Shown here piece after piece: positions 40,489-49,664 of a DNA stretch of 64,000 nucleotides (its first letter is position 1; every line of letters starts with the position of its first letter). This DNA comes from Mycobacterium bourgelatii (GTDB lineage Bacteria; Actinomycetota; Actinomycetes; Mycobacteriales; Mycobacteriaceae). The stretch is taken from contig NZ_BLKZ01000002.1 of assembly GCF_010723575.1 (NCBI RefSeq), forward strand, positions 930,001 through 994,000, given 5' to 3'. The translations under genes were made by a program, and so were the position numbers. Under the pieces are notes generated by a model. It was given only the letters and a program-made list of their open reading frames with translations, had not been told where the DNA came from and did no database searches.

Positions 40489-41424
40489 TTGGGGTCAATC
40501 GACGGGCCCGCGAAAGGCCTAGCCGCGGTGGTCACGCTTCCCGGAGCGGCCAGCTTCGGGCATACCCTGGCGCCGCTGCGTCGGGGAAGCGGTGACCCGT
40601 GTTTCCGGGTTCCGGGGGACGGCACGATATGGCGGACCGCCCTGCTGCCCAGCGGGCCGGTCACTGCCCGGATCCGGCGCGCGGCTCCCGACGCCGCGGA
40701 GTGCCTGGCCTGGGGCGATGGTGCCGCGCAGTTCCTCGACATGCTGCCCGCGATGCTTGGTGCCGACGACGATGCCTCGGATTTCGCGCCGCAGGAGCCT
40801 ACCGTCGCCGCCGCACATCGCCGGCTTCCGCATTTCCGCCTGGGCCGCACAGGTCAGGTGTTGGAGGCGCTCATCCCGGCGATCATCGAACAACGGGTGC
40901 CCGGTGCGGACGCCTTCCGGTCGTGGCGGGTGCTGGTGACCAAATTCGGCACGCCCGCTCCGGGACCGGCGCCGGCGGGAATGCGGGTCCCGCCTGCGGC
41001 GGACGTGTGGAGACGGATTCCGTCCTGGGAGTTCCATCTGGCAAATGTCGACCCGGGACGGGCTCGGACGGTCGTGGGATGCGCGCGGCGGGCGACGTCG
41101 CTGGAGCGGCTGGTGTCGATGCCGCCGGCCCAGGCGCGGGAGGCGCTGATGTCGCTGCCGGGGGTCGGCGTGTGGACTGCGGCCGAGACGGCGCAACGCG
41201 CGTTTGGTGACGCCGACGCCGTATCGGTTGGCGACTACCACATTCCGAAGATGATCGGCTGGACGTTGCTCGGTCGACCGGTCGACGACGCCGGCATGCT
41301 CGAGTTGCTGGAACCGATGCGACCGCATCGACACCGGGTGGTTCGGTTGCTCGAAGCCAGCGGTTTGGCCTACGAACCGCGTCGTGGCGCCCGGTTGCCG
41401 GTGCAGAACATTCGCTCGCTTTAG
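40489..41424 (+). CDS. HhH-GPD DNA glycosylase, AlkA-like (Rv0142 counterpart)
   Basis: Up to 311 residues. The helix-hairpin-helix MSLPGVGVWTAAETAQRAFG and the following DAVSVGDYHIPK with the catalytic Asp mark a 3-methyladenine glycosylase-type base excision enzyme; HFRLGRTGQVLEALIPAIIEQR begins the catalytic core. The TTG at 40489 gives a length near that of Rv0142; GTG at 40528, preceded by GAAAGG, is an alternative giving 298 residues. The stop overlaps the convergent PE_PGRS stop by 4 bases. Confidence 0.88.
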   Translation: MGSIDGPAKGLAAVVTLPGAASFGHTLAPLRRGSGDPCFRVPGDGTIWRTALLPSGPVTARIRRAAPDAAECLAWGDGAAQFLDMLPAMLGADDDASDFAPQEPTVAAAHRRLPHFRLGRTGQVLEALIPAIIEQRVPGADAFRSWRVLVTKFGTPAPGPAPAGMRVPPAADVWRRIPSWEFHLANVDPGRARTVVGCARRATSLERLVSMPPAQAREALMSLPGVGVWTAAETAQRAFGDADAVSVGDYHIPKMIGWTLLGRPVDDAGMLELLEPMRPHRHRVVRLLEASGLAYEPRRGARLPVQNIRSL

Positions 41425-42776
41425 GTGGGGTTGCCGGTAGCGCCGGGTGCTCCGGGGGTGCCGTACCACTGCCCGGGGGCTCCACCGATTCCACCACCCC
41501 CAGGGATCCCTGCGTCTCCGCCGTCTCCGCCGTTGCCGCCATTGCCGATCAGCTGGGCGTTGCCGCCGTTGCCGCCATTGCCACCCACATCGTCGGGATT
41601 GCCAAAGACGGCGGCGCCACCACCGCCGCCCGCACCACCGTTGCCGAACAGCCTCCCGCCGGTCCCGCCATTGCCGCCGTCACCGCCGCGGAACAAGCTC
41701 AGACCACCGCTGCCTGCCGCGCCACCGCTGCCGACCAGCACGGCGCTTGCTCCGCCGTTCCCGCCGTTGCCGCCGCCGGGTTGCCCGCCGCCGCCATTGC
41801 CGCCGCTCCCACCGTCGCCGTAGAGAAAGCCGCCGGCACCGCCGGCGCCGCCAGCGCCGCCGGCACCGGTGCTGCCAAAGTTGCCGAAGCCGTTTCCGCC
41901 GTTGCCCCCTGCTCCGCCGGTGCCATACAACAACCCGCCGGTACCGCCGTTGCCGCCGGCGCCGCCGTCGGCGGCAAAGGAGCCGATGGCCAGGGCGTTC
42001 GCACCGAGACCCCCTCCTCCACCGTTACCGAACCATCCGGCGGCACCCCCGGCACCGCCGACGCCGCCGATACCGCCATCACCGCCCACCGCGCCGTTGC
42101 CGCCGGCTCCACCGGCTCCAAAGAAGAGCCCACCGGCCCCGCCCTCGCCACCGGCTCCACCGCCTTGAAAGATGGCCACACCGGCACCGCCAGTCCCGCC
42201 GGCTCCGCCGACACCGGACAACCATCCGCCGTTTCCACCGTTTCCGCCCATTGCGCCTGCGCCCCCGGTCCCGCCCGCACCGCCGTTACCGATCAACCCC
42301 GCCGATCCGCCATTGCCGCCGGCGACCCCGGGGGTGATGCTGTCCCCGCCTCGTCCGCCGTTGCCGTACAGCAATCCGCCGTCCCCGCCGTTCTGCCCCG
42401 GCCCGCCGTTGGCGCCGTCGCCGATCAGCGGGCGACCCAGCAGGGTCTGGGTGGGTGCGTTGATGATGGCGAGCAAGTTGTCCAGCGGCGCGGCCGCGGC
42501 CGTTTCGGCGGCCGCATAGGTGGCCCCGGCCGACCCCAGTGTCTGGACGAACTGTTGGTGAAACGCTGCCATCTGGCCGCTGAGCGCCTGATAGCTCTGT
42601 CCGTGCGCGGAGAACAGGGCCGCGACCGCGGCGGATATCTCGTCAGCCCCTGCGGCCAACACGCTGATGGTGGGGGCGGCTGCGGCATTACTGGCCTCGG
42701 CGAGCGCCGAACCGAAGTTCGCCAGCTCACCGGCGGCGCTCACCAGCGCCTCTGGCGCAGCGTAGAGATAGGACAC
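41421..42776 (-). CDS. PE_PGRS family protein
   Basis: 451 residues. The PE domain (1-95) starts MSYLYAAPEALVSAAGELAN and includes the YxxxD/E-like secretion region at its end. The linker has LLGRPLIGDGANGGPGQNGG, the typical PGRS entry (GRPL box). From residue 130 onward there are GGNGG/GGAGG repeats, about 320 residues, ending GAPGATGNPT. Surface-exposed or secreted through ESX-5 is expected. It sits between the Rv0142 and dps genes, where M. tuberculosis has none. The repeat may be length-variable. Confidence 0.95.
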   Translation of the reverse strand: MSYLYAAPEALVSAAGELANFGSALAEASNAAAAPTISVLAAGADEISAAVAALFSAHGQSYQALSGQMAAFHQQFVQTLGSAGATYAAAETAAAAPLDNLLAIINAPTQTLLGRPLIGDGANGGPGQNGGDGGLLYGNGGRGGDSITPGVAGGNGGSAGLIGNGGAGGTGGAGAMGGNGGNGGWLSGVGGAGGTGGAGVAIFQGGGAGGEGGAGGLFFGAGGAGGNGAVGGDGGIGGVGGAGGAAGWFGNGGGGGLGANALAIGSFAADGGAGGNGGTGGLLYGTGGAGGNGGNGFGNFGSTGAGGAGGAGGAGGFLYGDGGSGGNGGGGQPGGGNGGNGGASAVLVGSGGAAGSGGLSLFRGGDGGNGGTGGRLFGNGGAGGGGGAAVFGNPDDVGGNGGNGGNAQLIGNGGNGGDGGDAGIPGGGGIGGAPGQWYGTPGAPGATGNPT

Positions 42777-42925
42777 GGCTTTACCCCCAAACCGATTTAT
42801 TGCGAGTGCGGAAATTGGATGGATGTTAACGCCGCAATTGCGGCGCGTTCCGGTTTTGGTTTTGAAAGGACGCGCGGTGGGTTTGGGTGTTCGCCGACGC
42901 TCATGGTGCGCAGTACCGCGGCCCA

Positions 42926-42952
42926 GTGATTAGTGCACCGGGCATCGGGTAC
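42926..42952 (+). promoter_or_regulatory. SigF-like promoter upstream of dps
   Basis: GGGTAC at 42947-42952 matches the SigF -10 (GGGTAY). GTGAT 16 bases upstream is a partial match to the GGWWT -35. The ATG of dps is 41 bases downstream. dps genes of fast-growing mycobacteria are known to be under stress sigma factors. Confidence 0.35.
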
Positions 42953-42993
42953 CCGTCCGGGCAGTGACTAGATGCCAATTTGAGAGGAAACCG

Positions 42994-43539
42994 ATGTCGC
43001 AGTTCACCATTCCGGGTTTGACCGACAAGCAGGCGGCGCGCCTTGCCGAAATCTTGCAAAAGCAGCTGAGCACCTACAACGATCTTCACCTGACGCTCAA
43101 GCACATTCACTGGAATGTGTTGGGACCCAATTTCATCGGTGTGCACGAGATGATCGACCCGCAGGTCGAAGCGGTGCGGGCGTTCGCCGACGACGTCGCG
43201 GAACGGATCGCTGCGTTGGGCGCCTCGCCGCAGGGCACCCCCGGCGCCATCATCAGAGATCGCGATTGGGATGACTACTCGATCGGGCGCGACAACGTGC
43301 AAGCTCATCTGGCCGCCCTGGACCTCGTCTACACCGGAGTGATCGAAGACATTCGCAAGTCGATCGACGAAGCCGACGAGCTCGACCCGGTCACCCAAGA
43401 TCTGTTGATCGGACAGGCCGGGAAGTTGGAGAAGTTCCAATGGTTCGTCCGTGCGCATTTGGAAAGCTCCGGCGGGCAGTTGGCCCACGAGGGAGCTAGC
43501 CATGAGAAGGACGCCGCGAGGGCCGCGCGCAGCTCGTAG
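42994..43539 (+). CDS. dps: Dps, DNA-binding ferritin-like protein
   Basis: 181 residues, close to Dps1 of M. smegmatis. The ferroxidase ligands are in HIHWNVLGPNFIGVHEMIDPQ (His, His, Asp/Glu across the dimer interface), followed by RIAALGASPQGTPG. The C-terminal tail HEKDAARAARSS is basic enough to contact DNA but shorter than in M. smegmatis. Forms a dodecamer that oxidises iron with H2O2 and protects DNA. GAGAGGAAA precedes the ATG. M. tuberculosis has no dps, so this is a marker against that species. Confidence 0.95.
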   Translation: MSQFTIPGLTDKQAARLAEILQKQLSTYNDLHLTLKHIHWNVLGPNFIGVHEMIDPQVEAVRAFADDVAERIAALGASPQGTPGAIIRDRDWDDYSIGRDNVQAHLAALDLVYTGVIEDIRKSIDEADELDPVTQDLLIGQAGKLEKFQWFVRAHLESSGGQLAHEGASHEKDAARAARSS

Positions 43540-43563
43540 TTGCGACGCGGCCGCCAGCCCGGG

Positions 43564-44982
43564 CTAAGAGTCTTCAATATCCGGCTCGGTCCGCTCGTGC
43601 GCGCGTTCCGCTGCCGCGGTTTCGCGGTTGAGCCGCTGCGCCTCGTAAATGGTGACGTTGGTGCGCGTGATCAACAATGACGCGATCCCGACGGCGAGGA
43701 TGGCGCCTGGCACCACCGAAAACGAGCCCGTCATCTCCGCGACCATGATCATCACCGCCAGCGGAGCGCGAGCAACGCTGCCGAAACACGTCATCATCCC
43801 GACGACGACGAAGATTCCTGGTGCATCGGGCACACCGGGCAGCCCGGTCAGCTCGCCGAGCCGCCAGATCGCGGCGCCGACGAACGCGCCGATGACGATC
43901 CCGGGGCCGAACAATCCGCCGGAACCGCCGGTGCCGATCGACAGCGAGGTGGCGACGATTTTGGCGATTGGCAACACGAGGACGATCCACAACGGGATCC
44001 CCAGCAGGGCGCCGCGGTCGGCCGCCAGCTGCGCCCAGCCGTAGCCGCTGCTGAGGATCTGCGGCAACGGCAGCGCCAACAGGCCGACGAGCAGGCCGCC
44101 GGCGGCAGGCTTGAGCACCGGGCCGCCGGGAAGCCGGCGGGTCAAAGCCACCGACGCGTGGAAGATTCGGGCGTATAAGTACCCGACGCCCGCCGCGATG
44201 ACGCCGATCACCACGAACCACAGCAGCGGCCAGGCGCGCTCGAAGCGGTACTCGGCATCGATGTAGCCGAACAGCGGGTCGAAACCCAGAAACGAGCCCA
44301 GCACTGCGTAAGCCGTACCAGAGGTGATGAACCCGGGCAGCAGGCTGCGGTAGTCGAAGTCGTCTCGGTAGGTGATCGAGGCGGCCAGCACAGCCCCGCC
44401 CAACGGCGCCGCGAAAATTGCGCCGATGCCGGCGCCGATGCCCAACGCCACCGCGGTCCGGCCGTCTTCGTCGGACAATCCCAGTCGGCGGGTCAGCAAG
44501 GAACTGAACCCCGCCGAGATTTGCGCCGTCGGACCTTCTCGTCCGCCGGAACCGCCCGAGCCGATGGTCAGCGCGCTGGCGACCATCTTCACCAGTACCG
44601 CCCGGATGCGGATCGTGCGGGGATCGGTGTGCACCGCTTCGATCGCCTCGTCGGTCCCGTGGCCGGTGGCCTCGGGGGCGAATTTGGCAACGATGAAAGC
44701 GGACAACAGCGCGCCCGCTGTGGTCACCAGCGGAATCGCCCACGCCCGCGCGAAGCCGTCGGATCCACGGCTGCCGCCTTCCCCGGCGGGTGTCGGGATG
44801 TGGTAGCCGCCGAGGTAGCCGAGCAGAAATTCGCCGGTGTACTTCAGTGCGAGGTAGAAGACGAGCGCTCCGAAACCGGCGAGGATGCCGATCGTGACAC
44901 CCAATATCAGCCATTTGCGCAGGTAGCCGGCGTTCCTGAGGGACGCGCCGATCCGACCGCCGGCGGACTCCGGTTCAACCAC
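43564..44982 (-). CDS. ClC-family chloride channel/antiporter (Rv0143c counterpart)
   Basis: 472 residues with about ten transmembrane helices. Anion-pathway motifs: GSGGSGGREGP (GREGP with the gating Glu), GSGGLFGPGIVIGAFVGA (GxFxP) and LAVMIMVAEMTGSF. It has the Glu of the external gate; the internal proton-glutamate position cannot be fixed by eye, so channel versus Cl/H antiporter is open. No CBS domains are present. Starts with GTG or ATG at 44980-44982. Confidence 0.93.
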   Translation of the reverse strand: MVEPESAGGRIGASLRNAGYLRKWLILGVTIGILAGFGALVFYLALKYTGEFLLGYLGGYHIPTPAGEGGSRGSDGFARAWAIPLVTTAGALLSAFIVAKFAPEATGHGTDEAIEAVHTDPRTIRIRAVLVKMVASALTIGSGGSGGREGPTAQISAGFSSLLTRRLGLSDEDGRTAVALGIGAGIGAIFAAPLGGAVLAASITYRDDFDYRSLLPGFITSGTAYAVLGSFLGFDPLFGYIDAEYRFERAWPLLWFVVIGVIAAGVGYLYARIFHASVALTRRLPGGPVLKPAAGGLLVGLLALPLPQILSSGYGWAQLAADRGALLGIPLWIVLVLPIAKIVATSLSIGTGGSGGLFGPGIVIGAFVGAAIWRLGELTGLPGVPDAPGIFVVVGMMTCFGSVARAPLAVMIMVAEMTGSFSVVPGAILAVGIASLLITRTNVTIYEAQRLNRETAAAERAHERTEPDIEDS

Positions 44983-45059
44983 GCAGTCATCGTATGACAG
45001 CAGGGAATAAGTGGACCGCGGTCCGGTTATACCGGTATCCCACGAATGAGGAGGTCGAT

Positions 45060-46025
45060 ATGCCTGCCATAACTGCCGATACGCTCACGTTGCCGCGCGT
45101 CACCCCGCCCAGTCCTGGCGAAACCGAACGTCCAGTGCGGTCGATAACCACCGGTCCCAAAGGCTATGAAGGCTTGGGTTTCCCGGTGGTTCGTGCCTTC
45201 GCCGGCGTCAGCGCCGCTGCCCTGGACCCGTTCATACACATGGACCAGATGGGGGAGGTGGAATACCAGCCCGGTGAGCCCCGGGGCACCGACTGGCATC
45301 CACACCGTGGCTTCGAAACCGTCACTTACATGATCGATGGAACGTTCGCGCACCAGGACTCCCACGGTGGTGGCGGCCTGATTACCGACGGTGCGACGCA
45401 GTGGATGACAGCGGGATCGGGGATTTTACATATCGAGACACCGCCTGTCGAGATGGTAAATCGCGGCGGGATTTTCCATGGAATTCAGTTGTGGGTGAAC
45501 CTGCCCAAGCGCGACAAGATCGCCCAACCGCGATACCAAGCCATCGAAGGTGCCGACGTAAGTTTGCTCGCCTCCGACGACGGTGGCGCGCTGGTAAGGG
45601 TCATCGCTGGGGAGATTGGCAACCATCGCGGTCCCGGTGTCACCCACACGCCGATCACCATGGCGCACGCCACCCTCGAAAGCGGTGCGCGACTTAACAT
45701 TCCGTGGCGCCGCGACTTCAACGCACTGGTTTACGTGTTGTCCGGAGCGGGATCAGTCGGCGCGGACGGCCACCCGATAAAGCAGGGTCAGCTGGCCGTT
45801 CTTGGGGCTGGAGACCGGATCGATGTCGTTGCTGGTGGCTCGACTTTCGACGTCTTGCTGCTGGGTGGCCAACCAATTCGGGAGCCGGTTTTTCACTGCG
45901 GTCCGTTCGTGATGAACACCCGGGCAGAGATTATCCAAGCGCTAGAGGATTATCACAGCGGTAAATTTGGCACTCTGCCGCCTGATGCGCTAGCGCCCGC
46001 CCGTGGTGGTGGCACACTTTATTAA
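45060..46025 (+). CDS. Pirin family protein
   Basis: 321 residues; ATG at 45060 after GAGGAGG. Double cupin: WHPHRGFETVTYMIDGTFAH carries the N-terminal metal ligands (His, His), with His and Glu in GSGILHIETPP; the C-terminal cupin is degenerate. Pirins are iron proteins with reported quercetinase or regulatory roles. The stop overlaps the TetR start by one base (TAATG), so the pair is co-translated and the TetR may control it. I recall no pirin gene at this spot in M. tuberculosis. Confidence 0.92.
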   Translation: MPAITADTLTLPRVTPPSPGETERPVRSITTGPKGYEGLGFPVVRAFAGVSAAALDPFIHMDQMGEVEYQPGEPRGTDWHPHRGFETVTYMIDGTFAHQDSHGGGGLITDGATQWMTAGSGILHIETPPVEMVNRGGIFHGIQLWVNLPKRDKIAQPRYQAIEGADVSLLASDDGGALVRVIAGEIGNHRGPGVTHTPITMAHATLESGARLNIPWRRDFNALVYVLSGAGSVGADGHPIKQGQLAVLGAGDRIDVVAGGSTFDVLLLGGQPIREPVFHCGPFVMNTRAEIIQALEDYHSGKFGTLPPDALAPARGGGTLY

Positions 46026-46660
46026 TGGCGTTACCTGCGAGCCGGGGGCCAGGGCGTCCCCCGGCGGCAAAAGCAGACGAAACGCGGAGGCGCATCGTAG
46101 CCGCCGCGCGTCAAGTATTCAGCGAACGTGGTTATGACGGGGCGACGTTCCAAGCCATCGCGTTGCGCGCGGACCTGACCCGGCCGGCGATCAATCACTA
46201 CTTCTCCAGCAAGCGACTGCTCTATCGCGAGGTGGCCGATCAGACCAATGAAGTCCTGATGGCGGAGACCATCGAACGGGCCCAGCGCGAGGCGACCTTG
46301 ATGGGGCGGTTGACGGTGTTCATCGAGCACGCGATGAGCGCCAACTCCGAACATCCGGCGGCGTCGGCGTTCCTGGTAACCCATGTCCTGGAATCGCAAC
46401 GTCACCCGGAATTGAGCGGCGACGAAGATGAAGCCGTGGTGCGCTGCCGCGAGTTTTTGACGTGGGTGGTCACCGACGGCATCAAGAACGGTGAGGTCAG
46501 ATCCGACATCGATGTCGAGGCGTTGGTGGAGGCGTTGCTCGTGGTGCTGTGCGGCGTCGGGTTCTACGCCGGTTATCTCGAAGGTGCCGAAAAGATGGCG
46601 GCCCTGACCGGCGTGTTGCGGCAGCTGATGGCCGGCGCGCTGTGGCACTCCGACGCCTGA
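46025..46660 (+). CDS. TetR-family regulator (Rv0144 counterpart)
   Basis: 211 residues. Basic N-terminal tail SRGPGRPPAAKADETRRRIV, helix-turn-helix GATFQAIALRADLTRPAINHYF, and a ligand domain including HPAASAFLVTHVLESQRHP. Coupled to pirin upstream and followed 78 bases later by the methyltransferase cluster, whose promoter has an inverted repeat at 46708-46727. Candidate regulator of either. Confidence 0.9.
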   Translation: MALPASRGPGRPPAAKADETRRRIVAAARQVFSERGYDGATFQAIALRADLTRPAINHYFSSKRLLYREVADQTNEVLMAETIERAQREATLMGRLTVFIEHAMSANSEHPAASAFLVTHVLESQRHPELSGDEDEAVVRCREFLTWVVTDGIKNGEVRSDIDVEALVEALLVVLCGVGFYAGYLEGAEKMAALTGVLRQLMAGALWHSDA

Positions 46661-46707
46661 TTCTTTCCGTCCACCGGCTGAGTGACGTGGCCCACAGATA
46701 GCATAGG

Positions 46708-46727
46708 TTGCCTAAGTTATTAGGTAA
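46708..46727. promoter_or_regulatory. Inverted repeat at the methyltransferase promoter
   Basis: TTGCCTAA-GTTA-TTAGGTAA, 8-base arms with one mismatch. It overlaps TAACAT (46725-46730), a -10 candidate 8 bases before the ATG at 46739, so binding would block transcription. The adjacent TetR gene is the natural candidate regulator. Confidence 0.5.
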
Positions 46728-46738
46728 CATGGCGCCAA

Positions 46739-47713
46739 ATGACTGAGTTCGACCAGCCCGTTGTGCCGCCACTTTCTTCCCAAGTTTCGCTGCGCTCCGA
46801 CGGCGACACCTGGTCCATCACGGAAAGCGTCGGTGCCACCGCGCTGGCCGTCGCCGCCTCCCGAGCGGTCGAAACGGCCGGACCCGATCCGCTGATTCGC
46901 GACGAATTCGCCCGGATCCTCGTGTCCGAGGCGGGTCCCGCCTGGGAACGGCTGGCCGACCCCAGCATCGCTTGGCTCGACGACGATGAGCGGGCGCAAC
47001 GCCTGCACCGCGCGGGCTGCGATTACCAGGCGGTGCGGACGCACTTTTTCGACGAGTACTGCGCCGCCGTCACCACCGCCGGCATCCGGCAGGTGGTGAT
47101 CCTCGCGTCCGGACTCGACACCCGGGCCTACCGCCTGAACTGGCCGACGGGCACCGTGGTTTACGAACTCGACCAGCCGAAAGTGCTGGAATACAAGGCC
47201 CATGTGCTTCAGTCGCACGGCGCGCTTCCCGCCGCCCAGCGACATGCCGTTGCGGTCGACCTGCGGGACGACTGGCCCGCCGCCCTGGCGCACGCCGGGT
47301 TTGACCGCAATCGACCCACGGCCTGGCTGGCCGAAGGCCTGCTCGGCTACCTGCCCAGCGACGCGCAAGACCGGCTCTTGGAAATGTGCACCCTGCTCAG
47401 CGCCCCCGGCAGCCAAATGGCGACCGAGGTGTTCGTGATGAAGTTGAACGGCAATGAGCAGCGCTGGAACCGGATGCGACGCCTGGGCCTTGACATCAAC
47501 ATCGAGGCGTTGACCTACCACGAGCCGGACCGTTCGGACCCGGCGCAATGGCTGGCCCAGCACGGCTGGCAGGTGAGCAGCGTCAGCAACTGGGACCTGA
47601 TGGCCGAACTGGGTCGGCCGATACCAGAAGACCTCATCGAGGAGGCCGTCACCACAACGCTGGTGCAAGCCAGCCTGGGCGGATCCAACTCCTCGTTTGG
47701 CAGAGCCATCTAG
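46739..47713 (+). CDS. SAM-dependent methyltransferase, TIGR00027 family (Rv0145 counterpart)
   Basis: 324 residues. Family signature: TWSITESVGATALAVAASRA at the start, DYQAVRTHFFDEY, QVVILASGLDTRAYRLNWPTG (SAM motif I), VYELDQPKVLEYK and PTAWLAEGLLGYLPSDAQDRL. The group is expanded in mycobacteria and is thought to O-methylate lipids or small acids. First of three tandem paralogs; probably leaderless or short-leadered from TAACAT. Confidence 0.92.
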   Translation: MTEFDQPVVPPLSSQVSLRSDGDTWSITESVGATALAVAASRAVETAGPDPLIRDEFARILVSEAGPAWERLADPSIAWLDDDERAQRLHRAGCDYQAVRTHFFDEYCAAVTTAGIRQVVILASGLDTRAYRLNWPTGTVVYELDQPKVLEYKAHVLQSHGALPAAQRHAVAVDLRDDWPAALAHAGFDRNRPTAWLAEGLLGYLPSDAQDRLLEMCTLLSAPGSQMATEVFVMKLNGNEQRWNRMRRLGLDINIEALTYHEPDRSDPAQWLAQHGWQVSSVSNWDLMAELGRPIPEDLIEEAVTTTLVQASLGGSNSSFGRAI

Positions 47714-47754
47714 CAGGACATTTAGCAGCGATTCACTAAGAAGCGGAGCACCCG

Positions 47755-48696
47755 ATGAGCACACTGCGCACCCACGACGACACCTGGGACATCCGGACCA
47801 GCGTCGGCACCACTGCGGTCATGGTGGCGGCCGCTCGCGCCGTCGAAACTGAGCAACCCGACCCACTGATCCGGGATCCCTACGCCAAATTGCTCGTCAC
47901 CAATGCCCAGGCGGGCGTCCTTTGGGAGGCCATGCTCGATCCGGACATGGTGGCCAAGGTCGACGAATTGGACGCCGAGGCCGCCGCGATGATCCGGCAC
48001 ATGCGCGGCTACCAAGCCGTGCGGACCCACTTCTTCGACACCTTCTTCCGGAACGCCGCCGACGCCGGAATCCGGCAGATCGTGATCCTGGCCTCGGGTT
48101 TGGATTCGCGCGCCTATCGGCTGGACTGGCCCGCGGGCACCACCGTGTACGAAATCGACCAGCCGCAAGTCCTCGACTACAAGTCGACCACCCTCGCCGA
48201 CCACGGTGTGACACCATCCGCGGACCGGCGCGAGGTCGCCATCGACCTGCGCCAGGACTGGCCGGCCGCCCTGCGCGATGCGGGCTTCGACCCGACGGTG
48301 CCGACGGCATGGCTGGCCGAAGGTCTGCTGATGTACCTGCCCGCTGAGGCGCAAGACAAGTTGTTCACCCAGATTGGCGAGCTGAGCGCGCCGGGCAGCC
48401 GCGTCGCCGCCGAAACCGCTGCCAACCAGGCCGATGATCGACGTCAGCAGATGCGCGAGCGGTTTCGGCAGATCGCCGAGCAACTTGGCTACGAAGAAAC
48501 GATCGACGTGGGCGAGCTGATGTACCGCGACGAAAACCGGGCCCGGGTCTCCGACTGGCTCAACGACCACGGCTGGCGCGCCACGGCGCAAACCTCCACA
48601 GACGAGATGCGGCGACTGGGCCGCTGGGTCGAAGAAGTCCCGATGGCCGACGACAAGGACGCGTTCTCCGAGTTCGTGACGGCGGAGCGGCTGTAG
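47755..48696 (+). CDS. SAM-dependent methyltransferase, TIGR00027 family, second paralog (Rv0146 counterpart)
   Basis: 313 residues. TWDIRTSVGTTAVMVAAARA, GYQAVRTHFFDTFF, QIVILASGLDSRAYRLDWPAG, VYEIDQPQVLDYK and PTAWLAEGLLMYLPAEAQDKL parallel the first copy. The stop TAG shares its G with the GTG start of the next paralog. Likely same substrate class as its neighbours; not determinable here. Confidence 0.92.
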   Translation: MSTLRTHDDTWDIRTSVGTTAVMVAAARAVETEQPDPLIRDPYAKLLVTNAQAGVLWEAMLDPDMVAKVDELDAEAAAMIRHMRGYQAVRTHFFDTFFRNAADAGIRQIVILASGLDSRAYRLDWPAGTTVYEIDQPQVLDYKSTTLADHGVTPSADRREVAIDLRQDWPAALRDAGFDPTVPTAWLAEGLLMYLPAEAQDKLFTQIGELSAPGSRVAAETAANQADDRRQQMRERFRQIAEQLGYEETIDVGELMYRDENRARVSDWLNDHGWRATAQTSTDEMRRLGRWVEEVPMADDKDAFSEFVTAERL

Positions 48697-49628
48697 TGGC
48701 GCGCACCGCGGACGACTCCTGGGACATCGCAACCAGCGTCGGAGCGACCGCGGTGATGGTCGCCTTGGCCCGCGCCGCCGAAACGGCCAGCGCCGACCCG
48801 CTGATCCGGGACGAGTACGCCGAGCTGCTGGTTTCCACGCCGGAACTGGCGGGCGTCCGGGACCAGGTAGCGGCTTGGTGGGCGCCCGAGCCCGACAGCG
48901 GGGATGGCGACCTGGACGCGCACGTCGACGCCCAGCAGATGATCAACTACCAGGCCGTGCGCACGCACTTCTTCGACGCCTTCTTCACCGACGCCGCCGC
49001 GGCCGGGGTGCGGCAGGTGGTCATCCTGGCCGCGGGGCTGGATTCGCGCGCCTACCGGCTGGACTGGCCGGCCGGCACCACGGTGTACGAGATCGATCTG
49101 CCCAAAGTGCTGGAGTACAAGTCGCAGACGCTTGCCGCGCACGGGGCCAAGTCGACCGCCGTCCGGCGGGCGGTGGCCGTCGATCTGCGTCACGATTGGC
49201 CGCAAGCGCTGCGGGACAACGGCTTTGATGTCACCCAGTCCACGGCGTGGCTGGCCGAAGGATTGCTGCCGTTTCTGCCCGGACCGGCGCAGGAAGCCAT
49301 GTTCGCCTCCATCGACACGATCAGCGCCCCGGGCAGCCGGGTGGCCGTGGAAATGTTCGGGGTGGACGAGGCGCGACGCAAAGAGGCCGAACAGACTTGG
49401 GCCAGGTTGCGTGCCAAGCGCGCGGCGCGCGGCGAAGACACTTCGTTCAACCCGTTCGAACTCTGGTTCGACGACGAGGGCCGCCCGGACCCGGTCGACT
49501 GGTTTGCCGCGCACGGTTGGGACACCCGTTCGGTGAGTGCGCGCGACGAGGCAGTGCGGCTCGGCAGGCCGCCGCAGGCCGATGATCGGCCGTTTGCGAA
49601 CAGCTTCGTGACGGCGAACAAAGCCTGA
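48696..49628 (+). CDS. SAM-dependent methyltransferase, TIGR00027 family, third paralog
   Basis: 310 residues from GTG 48696, overlapping the previous stop by one base. SWDIATSVGATAVMVALARA, NYQAVRTHFFDAFF, QVVILAAGLDSRAYRLDWPAG, VYEIDLPKVLEYK and STAWLAEGLLPFLPGPAQEAM. M. tuberculosis has two genes at this site as I recall, so this is an added duplicate. Closest in motif wording to the second copy. Confidence 0.92.
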   Translation: MARTADDSWDIATSVGATAVMVALARAAETASADPLIRDEYAELLVSTPELAGVRDQVAAWWAPEPDSGDGDLDAHVDAQQMINYQAVRTHFFDAFFTDAAAAGVRQVVILAAGLDSRAYRLDWPAGTTVYEIDLPKVLEYKSQTLAAHGAKSTAVRRAVAVDLRHDWPQALRDNGFDVTQSTAWLAEGLLPFLPGPAQEAMFASIDTISAPGSRVAVEMFGVDEARRKEAEQTWARLRAKRAARGEDTSFNPFELWFDDEGRPDPVDWFAAHGWDTRSVSARDEAVRLGRPPQADDRPFANSFVTANKA

Positions 49629-49664
49629 CGTCCTAATCTTTCCGGTTGCCGTCCTACTGCTGAT

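Noticed and set aside
41430..42400. Repetitive block that might suggest a CRISPR array
   Set aside because: Repeats are short GGC/GCC-based codon repeats without unique spacers; they encode PGRS Gly-Gly-x motifs. No cas genes are present.
41781..42929. 382-codon frame opposite the PE_PGRS gene, and Pro-rich frames in the same place
   Set aside because: They are the complement of the GGNGG repeats; the PE domain on the other strand is unambiguous.
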